Made by a program: the position numbers and the translations under genes. DNA of 64,000 nucleotides from Lentisphaerota bacterium (GTDB lineage Bacteria > Verrucomicrobiota > Lentisphaeria > Victivallales > Victivallaceae), in NCBI GenBank assembly GCA_017134815.1, contig CP071032.1, forward strand, positions 1,488,001 to 1,552,000, in the 5' to 3' direction. Shown here in pieces: positions 1-9,106 of this stretch. The notes under the pieces were generated by a model that did not search any database, was not told the origin of the DNA, and worked only from the letters and a program-made list of their open reading frames with translations. Positions within the stretch are counted from its first letter, which is position 1. Each line of letters begins with the position of its first letter.

Positions 1-573
1 AAACGACGTGCCGTAGACAAAAAAGTTGATTTTTATACAGGAATTGTGCCACGGTCTTCAAACCGTAACCTGACAAACTTCATCTCTGATCCCAATGCCC
101 CGCGACAACCGGTAACTATTCCATTTGAAGGTCCGATTCAAGCTTATCAGTGGAAGTCTTTTCAGAAAAAATGGAATTACAGCCGTTTCCAGACCAACCT
201 CTATGGCAAGCGCCTCTATATCAGTTACAAGAATAAATACAATTTCCCCGGACCTTTCAACCCCGGCAGCAGACTGGCTGTTGAAGTTGTAAAAGTAAAC
301 CGGGAGAAATCAGAACCTCTTCCGGCTGCCGGCCTGAAAGCTAAAAAGCAGATGAGCAATAAAGATTTGAGTCAGCAAAAAGCTCAAATCACTGAGTTCT
401 ATCTGCGGGGGCAGACTCAGGACGGGCAGGAATCAGACAGCTCCGACCCGGCGGTTCAATCTACCCAGGCTACGACATCAGGAGGCGCTCAGGGTCAAGA
501 GGAAAGTTCTGGAGAAAGCAGTGGGACTTCAACTCAAAGCTCCTCTCCCGGCAGCGAAGACATCCAGGGATAA
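1..573 (+). CDS. Hypothetical protein, 5'-truncated by window edge
   Basis: An open frame runs without a stop from base 1 to the TAA at 571-573, so the true start lies outside the window; a GTG at 46 is only an internal candidate. The visible 190 residues begin with a basic stretch, continue with an aromatic-rich globular region (many Y, F, W and K residues to about residue 110), and end in a low-complexity tail of Ser, Gly, Gln, Thr and Glu over the last 60 residues. I do not recognise a family. The tail resembles the disordered ends of exported or envelope proteins, but no signal peptide can be judged because the N-terminus is missing. It converges with the lactonase gene only 5 bases downstream. 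Confidence 0.7.
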   Translation, partial: KRRAVDKKVDFYTGIVPRSSNRNLTNFISDPNAPRQPVTIPFEGPIQAYQWKSFQKKWNYSRFQTNLYGKRLYISYKNKYNFPGPFNPGSRLAVEVVKVNREKSEPLPAAGLKAKKQMSNKDLSQQKAQITEFYLRGQTQDGQESDSSDPAVQSTQATTSGGAQGQEESSGESSGTSTQSSSPGSEDIQG

Positions 574-578
574 ACCTA

Positions 579-1670
579 CTAGAAGCATTTAAGGGTCAGA
601 TAATTAGGGGTTGGAACCTCTACCCTGAAGCCGCTGTCGCGTAAACTGCCGTCATTCTGATTAATTTTAAAGCAGTTAATTGTATCACTGAGCTGGTTAA
701 CTACCAGTAGAAACTTTCCTGTCGGGTCAATAAGTATACTGCGCGGAGTCCTGCCACCAGTTGGCTTGACACTTTCAAGATTCAGTTTGCCATTATATGA
801 ATTTACTCTGAATACAGAAATACTGTCATGCCCACGATTTGAAACATAAACAAATTTTCCGGAAGGATGGATTTTTATGTCGCCCACTGCATTATCACAT
901 TTTTCACTTTCAGGCAGGCATTTATGTATGCCAAGATGGGTAATCCAGCCCTTGGATTCATCGTAAGTCCATGAAGTAACTGTGCCGCTCATTTCATTAG
1001 TATTATAGGCGTATTTTCTATTTGGATGATAGACAAAACGCCTGGGACCTGACCCCGCAGGAACCTTGACAAAACCGTACTTGAACAGTTTACCGTACTT
1101 AAGATCCAGTTCATAAAAGAAAATCTTATCCAGCCCAAGGTCAGGTACCGCACAGAATCGCCCTGATGGATCAAGTACAATACAATGAGGGTGTGGTCCC
1201 GCCTGCCGCAGCCGGTCGATTCCAGAGCCATGATGATAAACATTATCAGTAGGTTTTCCAAGCGTACCGTCGTCATGTACAGGAAAAATTAAAGCATTAC
1301 CTCCCAGGTAATTAACGGCAAACAACCACTTACCAGTTGAATCGATATCAAAATAGAAGGGCAGCGCGCCGTATGACTTCCGATGCCCGATGTATTTCAA
1401 ACTGCCGTTTTTTCTGTTAACCCGGTAAGTTGTAATTCTGCCTTCAGACCATTCAGGAACTTCACTATTTACAAACAAGAAACGGTTATCAGGAGAAAAA
1501 ACAAAGTAAGCAGGATTTTCCATTAAAAAAACTTTTCTGGGAGGCTTCAACTGCCCGGTTGAAAGGTTGAAATCAAGTAAATAAATCCCCTGTCCGGTTG
1601 CTTTTGCTCCGGTATACTCATAAGGGGTTCTTGTATAGCTTCCCACATAAAGCAACCAGTGGGCACCCAT
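579..1670 (-). CDS. Lactonase-family seven-bladed beta-propeller (6-phosphogluconolactonase-like)
   Basis: The 363-residue protein matches the Pgl/YbhE-type lactonase family (Pfam Lactonase). It has an N-terminal LLYVGSYT strand, repeated propeller blades of the type HPSGKFVYVSNRGHDSISVF, and the family signature AGPHPHCIVLDPSGRF followed by DLGLDKIFFYELD. Length is as expected for the family. Known members hydrolyse 6-phosphogluconolactone in the oxidative pentose phosphate pathway, but many relatives are uncharacterised propellers, so the substrate is an inference. There is no signal peptide, so it is probably cytoplasmic. The ATG at 1670 has AAGGAG eight bases upstream. It stands alone on its strand; zwf or gnd are not in the window. 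Confidence 0.85.
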   Translation of the reverse strand: MGAHWLLYVGSYTRTPYEYTGAKATGQGIYLLDFNLSTGQLKPPRKVFLMENPAYFVFSPDNRFLFVNSEVPEWSEGRITTYRVNRKNGSLKYIGHRKSYGALPFYFDIDSTGKWLFAVNYLGGNALIFPVHDDGTLGKPTDNVYHHGSGIDRLRQAGPHPHCIVLDPSGRFCAVPDLGLDKIFFYELDLKYGKLFKYGFVKVPAGSGPRRFVYHPNRKYAYNTNEMSGTVTSWTYDESKGWITHLGIHKCLPESEKCDNAVGDIKIHPSGKFVYVSNRGHDSISVFRVNSYNGKLNLESVKPTGGRTPRSILIDPTGKFLLVVNQLSDTINCFKINQNDGSLRDSGFRVEVPTPNYLTLKCF

Positions 1671-1983
1671 CTTATATCTCCTTAAAATTCGAACAATAAA
1701 CAGTTTTTATGATACATAAATAAACAACTTCAGCAATGTTGTTGAATATTTTAACTCTCCCTGCTAGAATATAGATTATAATAGCTGATTTGGCAACACG
1801 CCACGTTTTTTTTAAATTTATTCTGCTAAATATAATCATTTATCATATCTCTGGTGTATAATGTATGTTACATACTAATAAACATTTGCGACCATCATGC
1901 AGTATTTTGAAAATAACAGCTTTTGCATATCATTGTAAACTTGTTATTTAAAGGTTTCAACCCATGATAACCGGAGAAGAAAA
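1671..1983. other. AT-rich divergent intergenic region
   Basis: This 313-base stretch separates the lactonase gene (minus) from an exported-protein gene (plus) and holds no credible ORF. It must carry promoters for both directions. Close to the genes it contains their Shine-Dalgarno sites (AAGGAG for the minus gene, GGAGAAG for the plus gene). I could not pick out a convincing operator or RNA structure. Confidence 0.5.
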
Positions 1984-2697
1984 ATGCTTAGAAAAATGCT
2001 ATTAACATCTTTCCTGATCATAGCCGGTCTTGCTGCGGTCAATGCCGGGCAAATTGCCCTTACCGGAAGCCAGGAGGGACAGAGTGAACTCAAATATATT
2101 ACTGAAAAAATACTTGATGGAAAAACTCAAGAGTACAGTTATGAGAATGTCGGCGAAAAATTTCCCTTTGACCGGCTTGATGATTTCACCCTGATTATAG
2201 CTGCAGTAAGGTTTTCAAATACCCCTGACCAGGAGCAACTGAAAAAGCTGCGAAGCTGGATTGAAAACGGCGGCAACCTGATTCTGATCTCTACTGCTCC
2301 AAACAGCTTTGCCAGAACTCCAACCATGCTGGACAAGGATAAGCTGCTGGCCTGGGCCGGAGTCTGGAAAGTTGTCTATAAGGCTAAGGGCATCAACTGT
2401 GTGGTTCAAGTTCCGGAATCTCCAGTTATTCAAGGCGTTAATCTAAAAGATAAACCGCAGTGGTTTAAAGCTGATCAGCTAATATGGCACTACCGCAACA
2501 TGCAGAACATCATCGGCAATGAAAAATACTGTCTGGTTGGATTTGCTCCAGTCAATGCCGGATCAGTAGCCTTTCTGGGCTATGAGCTCAACAAACTGTC
2601 GACAGCGCATAAAGATCCTGAGCACAAATGGCTGCAAATTATTACCAACCTGATAAATATGTCAGAGAATCCGCAGTACCGGCATTCAAGGTATTGA
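1984..2697 (+). CDS. Exported protein with ThuA/glutamine-amidotransferase-like fold, function unknown
   Basis: The 237-residue protein starts with a clear signal peptide (MLRKMLLTSFLIIAGLAAVNA, cleavage near residue 21). The mature part has a pattern common in ThuA-like or DUF4350-like glutamine-amidotransferase folds: a strand (FTLIIAAVRF), a helix (EQLKKLRSWIENGGNLILIS), then later strands ending in a segment resembling returned enzyme cores (VAFLGYELNKL). No catalytic Cys-His-Glu triad is evident, so it may be a binding or sensor version. The ATG at 1984 is preceded by GGAGAAG. It lies 73 bases upstream of the PPK2 gene on the same strand and could be co-transcribed. The fold assignment is tentative. 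Confidence 0.7.
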   Translation: MLRKMLLTSFLIIAGLAAVNAGQIALTGSQEGQSELKYITEKILDGKTQEYSYENVGEKFPFDRLDDFTLIIAAVRFSNTPDQEQLKKLRSWIENGGNLILISTAPNSFARTPTMLDKDKLLAWAGVWKVVYKAKGINCVVQVPESPVIQGVNLKDKPQWFKADQLIWHYRNMQNIIGNEKYCLVGFAPVNAGSVAFLGYELNKLSTAHKDPEHKWLQIITNLINMSENPQYRHSRY

Positions 2698-2770
2698 AAA
2701 TAGAATTGCAATTTTCCACTGGACGAGCTATAGTTCGATATACTTCAATGTTTCTACTGAGGAGGAACTT

Positions 2771-3622
2771 ATGGATTATCGAAAAAAATTTCTCGTCAAA
2801 CCCGGCGGCAAGGTCAAGTTAGATAAAGTCGACCCGGATTTTACCGATTGTTTTGAGAGCAAGGAAGATGCCCTGGAGCTGCTGGAAAAAAATACTGCAA
2901 AACTTGCTGAGCTCCAATATAAACTTTACTCTGAAAATAAGCAATCACTGCTGATTGTACTGCAGGCTATGGACGCCGGTGGCAAAGACGGGACTATAAA
3001 GCATGTAATGGGACCAATGAACCCGCAAAGCTGCCGGGTTCACAGCTATAAGCAGCCTTCGCCCGAAGAACTTGATCATGATTTCCTGTGGCGTATTCAT
3101 CGCTTTGCTCCACGCAATGGTGAAGTTGTTATTTATAACCGCTCACACTATGAAGATGTCCTGGTTGTAAGAGTCCATAACCTGGTTTCCAGAGAAATAT
3201 GGTCTCGACGCTATGAATTTATTAATGATTTTGAAAAAATGCTCTCTTTTCATAAGGTTAAAATTGTAAAATTCTTTCTTCACATAAGCCGCGATGAACA
3301 ACTTAAACGCTTTCGCAAGCGCCTTGAACGTCCCGACAAGCAATGGAAGATCAGTGAGTGCGATTATAAGGAGCGACAGTACTGGCATGACTATATCGAG
3401 GCTTTTGAGGATGCCATGAACAAATGTTCAACCAACCATGCTCCGTGGTATGTAATTCCTGCTAACCACAAGTGGTTCCGTAATCTGGCCGTATCCCAGA
3501 TATTAATTGACACCATGGAAGACATGAATATGAAACTGCCAGAGCCTGAAGTAGACATTGAACATATCAGGCTGCTGGCTATTGCCGAAGAGGAAAAAGC
3601 CAGGAATTCCGGGAAGCACTGA
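2771..3622 (+). CDS. Polyphosphate kinase 2 family protein (class III-like)
   Basis: The protein of 283 residues is a PPK2-family polyphosphate:nucleotide phosphotransferase. A P-loop lies at about residues 66-77 (MDAGGKDGT) and is followed by IKHVMGPMNPQ. A Walker B-like segment VVIYNRSHYEDVL is at 119-131, and an Arg/Lys-rich lid (KRFRKRLERPDKQWK) lies further on. Wording such as GGKDGTIKHVM and RSHYEDVLVVRVH matches class III enzymes, which can phosphorylate both NMPs and NDPs with polyphosphate; that class call is by family resemblance. It acts in the cytoplasm. The ATG at 2771 has AGGAGG six bases upstream. It converges with rlmN 35 bases downstream. Confidence 0.9.
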   Translation: MDYRKKFLVKPGGKVKLDKVDPDFTDCFESKEDALELLEKNTAKLAELQYKLYSENKQSLLIVLQAMDAGGKDGTIKHVMGPMNPQSCRVHSYKQPSPEELDHDFLWRIHRFAPRNGEVVIYNRSHYEDVLVVRVHNLVSREIWSRRYEFINDFEKMLSFHKVKIVKFFLHISRDEQLKRFRKRLERPDKQWKISECDYKERQYWHDYIEAFEDAMNKCSTNHAPWYVIPANHKWFRNLAVSQILIDTMEDMNMKLPEPEVDIEHIRLLAIAEEEKARNSGKH

Positions 3623-3657
3623 AGCCGGTTTGCCCCAATACTGCCAGTACGCAATTT

Positions 3658-4710
3658 TCAACTGCCCGGTTTTTCAGCTGTTTTCTTCAATTTTCGTGCC
3701 CGCAGCTGCCCACAGGCAGCTGCTGCTCCGGTCCCTTTTTCCAGCCTTAGAGTTACGGCAATGCCGTTCTCATCAAGAATATCCCTGAATCTGAAAATCA
3801 CGCTCTCAACCGGGCGTTGATATTCCGGCCTGGTCTGGTTATACGGTATCAGGTTGATCTTGGCATGATGCCTGCGGGCCATGTCTGCAAGCTTTACCGC
3901 ATCTTTAACCCGGTCATTAATTCCTTTAAGCAATGTATACTCAAACGTCACCATACGTCCGGTTTTTGTATGGTAATAATCACAAGCTTTAAGGATATCC
4001 GTGACTGGAAACCGCAGCTTGTCCGGAATAATTCTGGCACGAGTCGCATCATCAGCGGCATGAAGTGACACTGCCAGTACAAATGGCTTCTCAAGCGCGG
4101 CAAACTTTTTTATTCCCGGGACATACCCACTGGTTGAAACAGTTATGCGGCGTGGCGACATTGCCAGTCTGGCAGGATCTGTCAAGACCTTTAAAGCCGA
4201 AACCAGATTCTCAAAGTTCAACAACCCCTCGCCAATGCCCATAAATACAATATTGTCCGGCAACCTGCCGATTTGAGCAATACCATGGTAGACCTGCTCA
4301 ATAATTTCATAGTCCTTGAGATTTCTGGTAAGTCCCTGTTCTCCGCTGGCGCAAAAACAGCATTGAACCGGGCACCCGACCTGAGTACTCAAACAAAAAG
4401 TCATCCTGCTGCCGGATGGGATCAACACCATTTCCACTGCTTCATTATCGGCAAGACTCAGCAGCAATTTTACAGTCCCGTCAGGAGCTTCGGTTTTAGC
4501 TGAAATTATGGAAGAACTGAAAATAAAGCCGGCGGTCAAAGACTTACGCAACGCCTTAGGAATATTCAACATCTGGTCAGGATCCACAGTATACTTTCTG
4601 AAAATCCACTCATAAATCTGTCTGGTCCTGAAACCATGCTGACCAGTTGCGGCAACGAAACTCTCCAGTTCTTCAAAGGAAGTTGTGAGAAGGTGTTTTT
4701 GAACTTTCAT
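3658..4710 (-). CDS. rlmN: Dual-specificity 23S rRNA/tRNA adenine-C2 methyltransferase (radical SAM)
   Basis: RlmN methylates A2503 of 23S rRNA and A37 of some tRNAs using radical SAM chemistry. The Fe-S motif CPVQCCFC (C-x3-C-x2-C) lies near residues 113-120. It is preceded by the conserved Cys in CLSTQVGC, and the methyl-carrying Cys lies in AAACGQL near the C-terminus. A longer reading frame starts at 4767 inside the upstream gene. I prefer the ATG at 4710 because it overlaps the TGA of the glycosyltransferase gene as ATGA, a standard translational-coupling arrangement, and because MKVQKHLL followed by the FRTRQIYEWIF helix fits RlmN N-termini. The product is then 350 residues, normal for the family. 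Confidence 0.92.
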   Translation of the reverse strand: MKVQKHLLTTSFEELESFVAATGQHGFRTRQIYEWIFRKYTVDPDQMLNIPKALRKSLTAGFIFSSSIISAKTEAPDGTVKLLLSLADNEAVEMVLIPSGSRMTFCLSTQVGCPVQCCFCASGEQGLTRNLKDYEIIEQVYHGIAQIGRLPDNIVFMGIGEGLLNFENLVSALKVLTDPARLAMSPRRITVSTSGYVPGIKKFAALEKPFVLAVSLHAADDATRARIIPDKLRFPVTDILKACDYYHTKTGRMVTFEYTLLKGINDRVKDAVKLADMARRHHAKINLIPYNQTRPEYQRPVESVIFRFRDILDENGIAVTLRLEKGTGAAAACGQLRARKLKKTAEKPGS

Positions 4711-6368
4711 CGAGGCCATTTCTTGAAATGCCTTTTCTGCGATATCAAAGTCCCTTTCCAGAGACAAATGCGCTGTTTCCGGTAGCTGGTATCGGCAGGC
4801 AGCAGATTTTTCCAGTGCCGTCCGGGAACCTGCGGGAACTCCGTATCAATTAAATATACAATTTTCTTACTGGCCGGCAAATCTTCTAACTTGCGGATTT
4901 TCTGCACCTTGTAACCCATATACAGCAACTCGGCATAAAGCCCTTGAATACCGCCTTTGTAAATTGTCACTGTTTCAGGAACATGATCATTTTCCAGGAC
5001 CGTTCTCAGTTGTGTCCCTATAAGGCGTTTTTCATCAGCCTGGGCTTTATAAGGCATTGTCACACTCCAGAAAAACATCAAAGGACCGCACAGCAAAATA
5101 AGCATATAAATCCAGATGGGCGGTTTCTTCCTGACTGCCAGCAGCAAAGCACCGGAAACCGTAGCGGCAATTGAAGCTAAATACCCAAGTATTTTATAAT
5201 GCATCACATCCCTGAAGCCAATGCCGCGCGACATGGTCACCAGTGGTGTCCACCATTCATGGTTGGCAAAGTAAAAGCTGAATATTAATGCACCGCAGGC
5301 AATTGAAAGCCACGGCAATACATTCAGGAAACGCTGCAGTTTCCACCCGTACCGCCGGATAATCAACCAGTAATTGATACCGGTCATAATTGCCAGCGCC
5401 GGAACCAGCAGCAAAATATCACGCGGTTCGCTGAAAGGGCTCAGCCATAACAGGAAAAACAAAGAAACAAAAATTGTCCGCAGAAAACGACTGAATATAG
5501 GAGACTTGTCCAGCGGATGAAACGCTACACAAAAAGGTGCCCATGCCATTATGGTCCACGGTATCAGCCGCACCAGAACGTCCAGCGGAAAGCCAAAGAA
5601 GTGCTCAATGTACTCGTAAAGCGGCTTAGGTTCAAAAGTCATATATTTAATTGGCATAGTACGGGCATAAATAATATGCGGCAATGCCCAGAGTAATACA
5701 AACCCAAGAAAAATCACCACTCCAGCAGCAAATCCGGGTTTTCGCAACCGCGGCCACATAGTCAGAGGACGACGCATAAAAATCAGTGGAACAAAGAAAT
5801 ACACCAGAACTACAAAGCCCATTGTATAAAAAGCCAGACCGCAGAAAAACATACTGGCAATCCAGGCCATGTTCCAGTTGCCGCGCCCTGCCCCGAATGT
5901 AAACCACATCAGCCAGGCCGCGGTCAGGAAAAACAACATCAGTGTATGCGGATAACCGTCCATCGATTTTTCGATGACGATATTGCTGCTGATCATTACC
6001 GCTGAAGCCACTGCAGCCGCCTGCAGGCCACCGGCACTGCGCCCGGCTGCCCATACCATGCAGGCAATACCTGCGGTTGACATTATTGAAAGCGCACGCA
6101 GCGAAAATTCCAGCGGTAAACCTAAATCCGCATGCAGCAGAGAAACCAGAAGTGGATAAAACGGAAAAGAGTTCTGAATTACAATCCCATGAGCAAAAGT
6201 AATCGGCAGCATGTATTTAATTTCATTAGCCTGAACTGCATAATACCCCTCCTGCCAGTAAAGCTCCCGGGCACCAATCTGGAAAGGAGAATAAATTATC
6301 AGAAAAACAGCTCCCAGTACTAAAAATGCCGGAAACCAGTTCAAAATTTTCTCTTCATATCGAGCCAT
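4707..6368 (-). CDS. Multi-pass membrane glycosyltransferase (GT39/ArnT-PMT family)
   Basis: The protein of 553 residues has about ten to twelve hydrophobic helices in its first 430 residues and a soluble C-terminal domain of about 110 residues. Near the N-terminus the motif ARELYWQEGYYAVQA matches the conserved acidic Asp/Glu loop of the ArnT/PMT superfamily (E-x-R/Y-Y), which transfers sugars from a polyprenyl-phosphate donor to lipid A, glycans or proteins on the periplasmic face. The acceptor is unknown. The ATG at 6368 has GGAAGGA upstream. The gene lies 18 bases after mgtE and overlaps rlmN by ATGA, so mgtE, this gene and rlmN probably form one transcript. The link between these functions looks organisational, not biochemical. 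Confidence 0.82.
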   Translation of the reverse strand: MARYEEKILNWFPAFLVLGAVFLIIYSPFQIGARELYWQEGYYAVQANEIKYMLPITFAHGIVIQNSFPFYPLLVSLLHADLGLPLEFSLRALSIMSTAGIACMVWAAGRSAGGLQAAAVASAVMISSNIVIEKSMDGYPHTLMLFFLTAAWLMWFTFGAGRGNWNMAWIASMFFCGLAFYTMGFVVLVYFFVPLIFMRRPLTMWPRLRKPGFAAGVVIFLGFVLLWALPHIIYARTMPIKYMTFEPKPLYEYIEHFFGFPLDVLVRLIPWTIMAWAPFCVAFHPLDKSPIFSRFLRTIFVSLFFLLWLSPFSEPRDILLLVPALAIMTGINYWLIIRRYGWKLQRFLNVLPWLSIACGALIFSFYFANHEWWTPLVTMSRGIGFRDVMHYKILGYLASIAATVSGALLLAVRKKPPIWIYMLILLCGPLMFFWSVTMPYKAQADEKRLIGTQLRTVLENDHVPETVTIYKGGIQGLYAELLYMGYKVQKIRKLEDLPASKKIVYLIDTEFPQVPGRHWKNLLPADTSYRKQRICLWKGTLISQKRHFKKWPR

Positions 6369-6386
6369 CAGATATCCTTCCCAATG

Positions 6387-7754
6387 CTAAATTCCTAACA
6401 TCACATAACACATTCCCAGATAGATCAGCGAAGCTGACAGGTCGTTACCGGTAGTAACGAACGGTCCGGAAGCTACTGCCGGATCCACCTTGAAATGATG
6501 CATAATTATCGGCAGAACTGTACCGGTTAAAGCGGCAAAAGTCATTGCGGTAAACATTGAACAACCTACAACCATAACCAGTTTTGCCAGTGAAAAAGAC
6601 AATTCAATCCCACCAAAATACCACAGGTTAATATACACCACACCGGCAATAATAATACCACAGACAACGCCCATCATCGCTCCAACCATCATTTCTCGTA
6701 TAAAAACTCTCAACAGGCGGGAAAGTTCAATTTCTCCAAGGGCAATACTGCGAACAGTCACCGCAGTTGCCTGCATTCCAGTATTACCCCCCATCCCAAG
6801 AATAACCGGAACAAATGCAGCCAGACAAGCCGCGCTTTCCAGACTTATCAGCTGCTGCAGAATAAAACTGACAATAGTACCGGTCATCATCGTTACCAGC
6901 AGCCAGGGTAAACGCAGCCGGGCTATTGAAAACGGCGAAGATTCCTTGTGCTCCATATCAGGAGCTCCGGCCATCCTGGCCATATCCTCCACCGCTTCCT
7001 CATCCATAACGTCAAGTACATCATCAATAGTAACACGGCCGACAAGCCGGTTGTCATGATCAACTACAGGAATAACCAGCAGATCATACTTTCTTACTTT
7101 CAATGCCAGTTCCTCACGATCCTCATCGACAAGTGAATAAACCGGGTCCTGATCAATTACATCATTAACCAGCATTTTGCCGGGCTTGGAAATCAATTCA
7201 GAAATATTGATGCTGCCAACCAGACAGCCGTTGCGGTCAACGCCGAAAACAGTAGTTATAGGATCCAGGAAATCAGCTGCAGCAATAGCATTAATTGCCT
7301 GTTTTATAGTGGCATGAATCGAGACCGCACAGAATTCAGGAGTCATCAGACCGCCGGCGGTCTCTCCCTCATATTCGGCAAGTTCGCTAAGCTCATTCTT
7401 TTTGTCTTCATCAAGAAAATGCAGAATTCTGGCTTGATTCTGGTCATCAAGTTCCTGCAGAATATCAGCAGCATCGTCCGGAGCCATTTCAGCCATCATT
7501 TTTGCTACCTTGGACGGCGGCATGTGGTCAATTACTTCTTCGGCATCCTCTACTTCCATCTCAACCAGAACTTCAGAAGCAAATTCATTATCAAGAATAG
7601 AAAAAATCAACTCTACCTCTTCAGAATCAAGATCTTCAAGAATATCAGCCACATCCGCAGGGTCAGTATGCCGCAAGGTCCGGCGGATTTCTTCGTATCG
7701 GCCGGCGACAAGCATTTCTCTCATAGTATTTTTGTCGTAATCAATGCTGCTCAA
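6387..7754 (-). CDS. mgtE: Magnesium transporter MgtE
   Basis: The 455-residue length and domain order match MgtE. An N-terminal superhelical domain repeats acidic motifs (LRHTDPADVADILEDLDSEE, MPPSKVAKMMAEMAPDDAAD), two CBS domains span about residues 130-250, and five C-terminal membrane helices follow. The membrane part includes the family hallmark around PVILGMGGNTGMQA and the ATAVTVRSIALGE segment lining the Mg2+ pore. The N and CBS domains gate the channel by sensing cytoplasmic Mg2+. The reading frame starts with TTG at 7754, eight bases after GAGG. The first ATG lies ten codons further in and lacks a ribosome site, so TTG is preferred. No Mg2+ riboswitch is evident upstream. Confidence 0.95.
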   Translation of the reverse strand: MSSIDYDKNTMREMLVAGRYEEIRRTLRHTDPADVADILEDLDSEEVELIFSILDNEFASEVLVEMEVEDAEEVIDHMPPSKVAKMMAEMAPDDAADILQELDDQNQARILHFLDEDKKNELSELAEYEGETAGGLMTPEFCAVSIHATIKQAINAIAAADFLDPITTVFGVDRNGCLVGSINISELISKPGKMLVNDVIDQDPVYSLVDEDREELALKVRKYDLLVIPVVDHDNRLVGRVTIDDVLDVMDEEAVEDMARMAGAPDMEHKESSPFSIARLRLPWLLVTMMTGTIVSFILQQLISLESAACLAAFVPVILGMGGNTGMQATAVTVRSIALGEIELSRLLRVFIREMMVGAMMGVVCGIIIAGVVYINLWYFGGIELSFSLAKLVMVVGCSMFTAMTFAALTGTVLPIIMHHFKVDPAVASGPFVTTGNDLSASLIYLGMCYVMLGI

Positions 7755-7902
7755 CTAAAATACCTCAGTTTAAGTTATTAATATCAGACGCGTTACATAG
7801 AATGTCTCCAACGCAATCCGCCATTCTGCCTGCATGCTGCCCAAAAACAGTTAAGCGCCGAATGCTTCATCACACCCGACGCCCCTGAAAAGTCTTAAGA
7901 CG

Positions 7903-8529
7903 CTATTTTATGTCATCACCGCGAAGGTCTATACAGAAAATTCCTGCGGCAAAGTCGGCAACTTCTATCGGATGCACCGCCACTCCGAGTTCCAGCAGCC
8001 AGCCGATATGCACTCCGACAGCCCAGAAATCAACTTCATTATCACGAAAAGCATCCAGTCTGCAGTCGGCAATACTGAACTGCGGACTGTCTATTACATA
8101 CTCCCTGATGCTGCCGAAATTCTCCGAAACATAAGTAACATCCCTGTCCCAGCAGATTAAACCGAAACGGCTGGTATCACGATAGCCGCCACCGCATTGA
8201 CGGTCATAAGCCTTGGCCATAAAATAACTGCTGCCGTGAGCCCCACCAATCTGCAGGTAGCGGGTCGCCTGCATTTCCAGAGCGAAAACTCCGCCGAAGC
8301 CGCCTTCAAATGATATAATGTCTGCCGCATCCATCAGTCTGTTGGGCAAGTAAAATACAGCTGTTCTGGCAATACTGTGCATAGTTTCCGTTAATTTGTG
8401 CGGTCTGGTACGGTCAAAACCGCTGGGTGCTGATTTGACAACAGCCTTTGCTGCCGTGTCTTCAGCTGAAACATTTAGTGCAAATAACGAAAAAACAATT
8501 GCCGCTGTAAATACAAGTTTTTTCAACAT
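7903..8529 (-). CDS. Exported protein of unknown function
   Basis: The product is about 208 residues with a signal peptide (MLKKLVFTAAIVFSLFALNVSA, cleavage near residue 22). The mature region is compact and Gly-rich, with three Cys residues and a terminal pattern of GVHIGWLLELGVAVHPIEVA followed by DFAAGIFCIDLRGDD. I recognise this pattern as recurring in uncharacterised exported proteins of PVC bacteria but cannot name a function. A GTG at 8538 could start the frame, but GAGGAAGG lies eight bases before the ATG at 8529, so ATG is chosen. It is monocistronic, in about 140 bases of spacer on each side, and has no obvious functional link to mgtE or tsaE. Confidence 0.75.
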   Translation of the reverse strand: MLKKLVFTAAIVFSLFALNVSAEDTAAKAVVKSAPSGFDRTRPHKLTETMHSIARTAVFYLPNRLMDAADIISFEGGFGGVFALEMQATRYLQIGGAHGSSYFMAKAYDRQCGGGYRDTSRFGLICWDRDVTYVSENFGSIREYVIDSPQFSIADCRLDAFRDNEVDFWAVGVHIGWLLELGVAVHPIEVADFAAGIFCIDLRGDDIK

Positions 8530-8671
8530 GGATGTCACCTTCCTCGAATGAATTTTGCTTTTAGCCCCGTATAAGTCCCCCGGGGATAATCACGTGCCAT
8601 GAGAAACAGCTCGTGAAACGTCATGCTAACTAGATTAATATAACTTCCACGCTGAAAAGTTCAAACTGCAA

Positions 8672-9106
8672 TCAGGACATTACTATGTCTCTAGTCTCGT
8701 CCCCAGTATGTACTATTTGGATATGCAAGGTGTCCTCAGGCAGCAGGTCAGCAATTCTTTCCGGCCATTCAATAAGCACAAATGCTTCAGAATCATCCAA
8801 ATACTCGTCAACACCAAATGCCAGTGCAGCGTTTTCGTCCTCAATTCTATACAGGTCAAGGTGAAAAAGCCACCCCCCCTGTTCCAGCGGGTATTCCTGA
8901 ATAATAGTGTAAGTAGGGCTGGAAACCGGCTCCGTAATATTCAGGCCGCGGGCAAAACCGCGGGAGAAAACGGTCTTTCCTGCACCAAGATTTCCATGCA
9001 GAGCAATAACTGTTCCAGGCTTGACTTCTGCAGCTATTCCGGCGGCAAAGTCTTCTGTCGCCGCTACCGAAGCGGTACTGATTGATTTATTTTGAAGTGT
9101 GTTCAT
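8672..9106 (-). CDS. tsaE: tRNA threonylcarbamoyladenosine biosynthesis ATPase TsaE
   Basis: TsaE is the small P-loop ATPase that works with TsaB, TsaC and TsaD to make the t6A37 modification in ANN-decoding tRNAs. Its Walker A is GNLGAGKT at residues 38-45. It is followed by the family signature SSPTYTIIQEY and the Walker B-like HLDLYR, with a C-terminal EWPERI motif. At 144 residues it has the family's usual length. The start at 9106 lies inside the end of thiL (20-base overlap), so translation is probably coupled. The two genes form a short operon; TsaB, TsaC and TsaD are not in the window. Confidence 0.93.
   Translation of the reverse strand: MNTLQNKSISTASVAATEDFAAGIAAEVKPGTVIALHGNLGAGKTVFSRGFARGLNITEPVSSPTYTIIQEYPLEQGGWLFHLDLYRIEDENAALAFGVDEYLDDSEAFVLIEWPERIADLLPEDTLHIQIVHTGDETRDIVMS

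Noticed and set aside
4711..4767. Longer N-terminus for RlmN
   Set aside because: ATGA overlap at 4710 and family N-termini support the shorter form.
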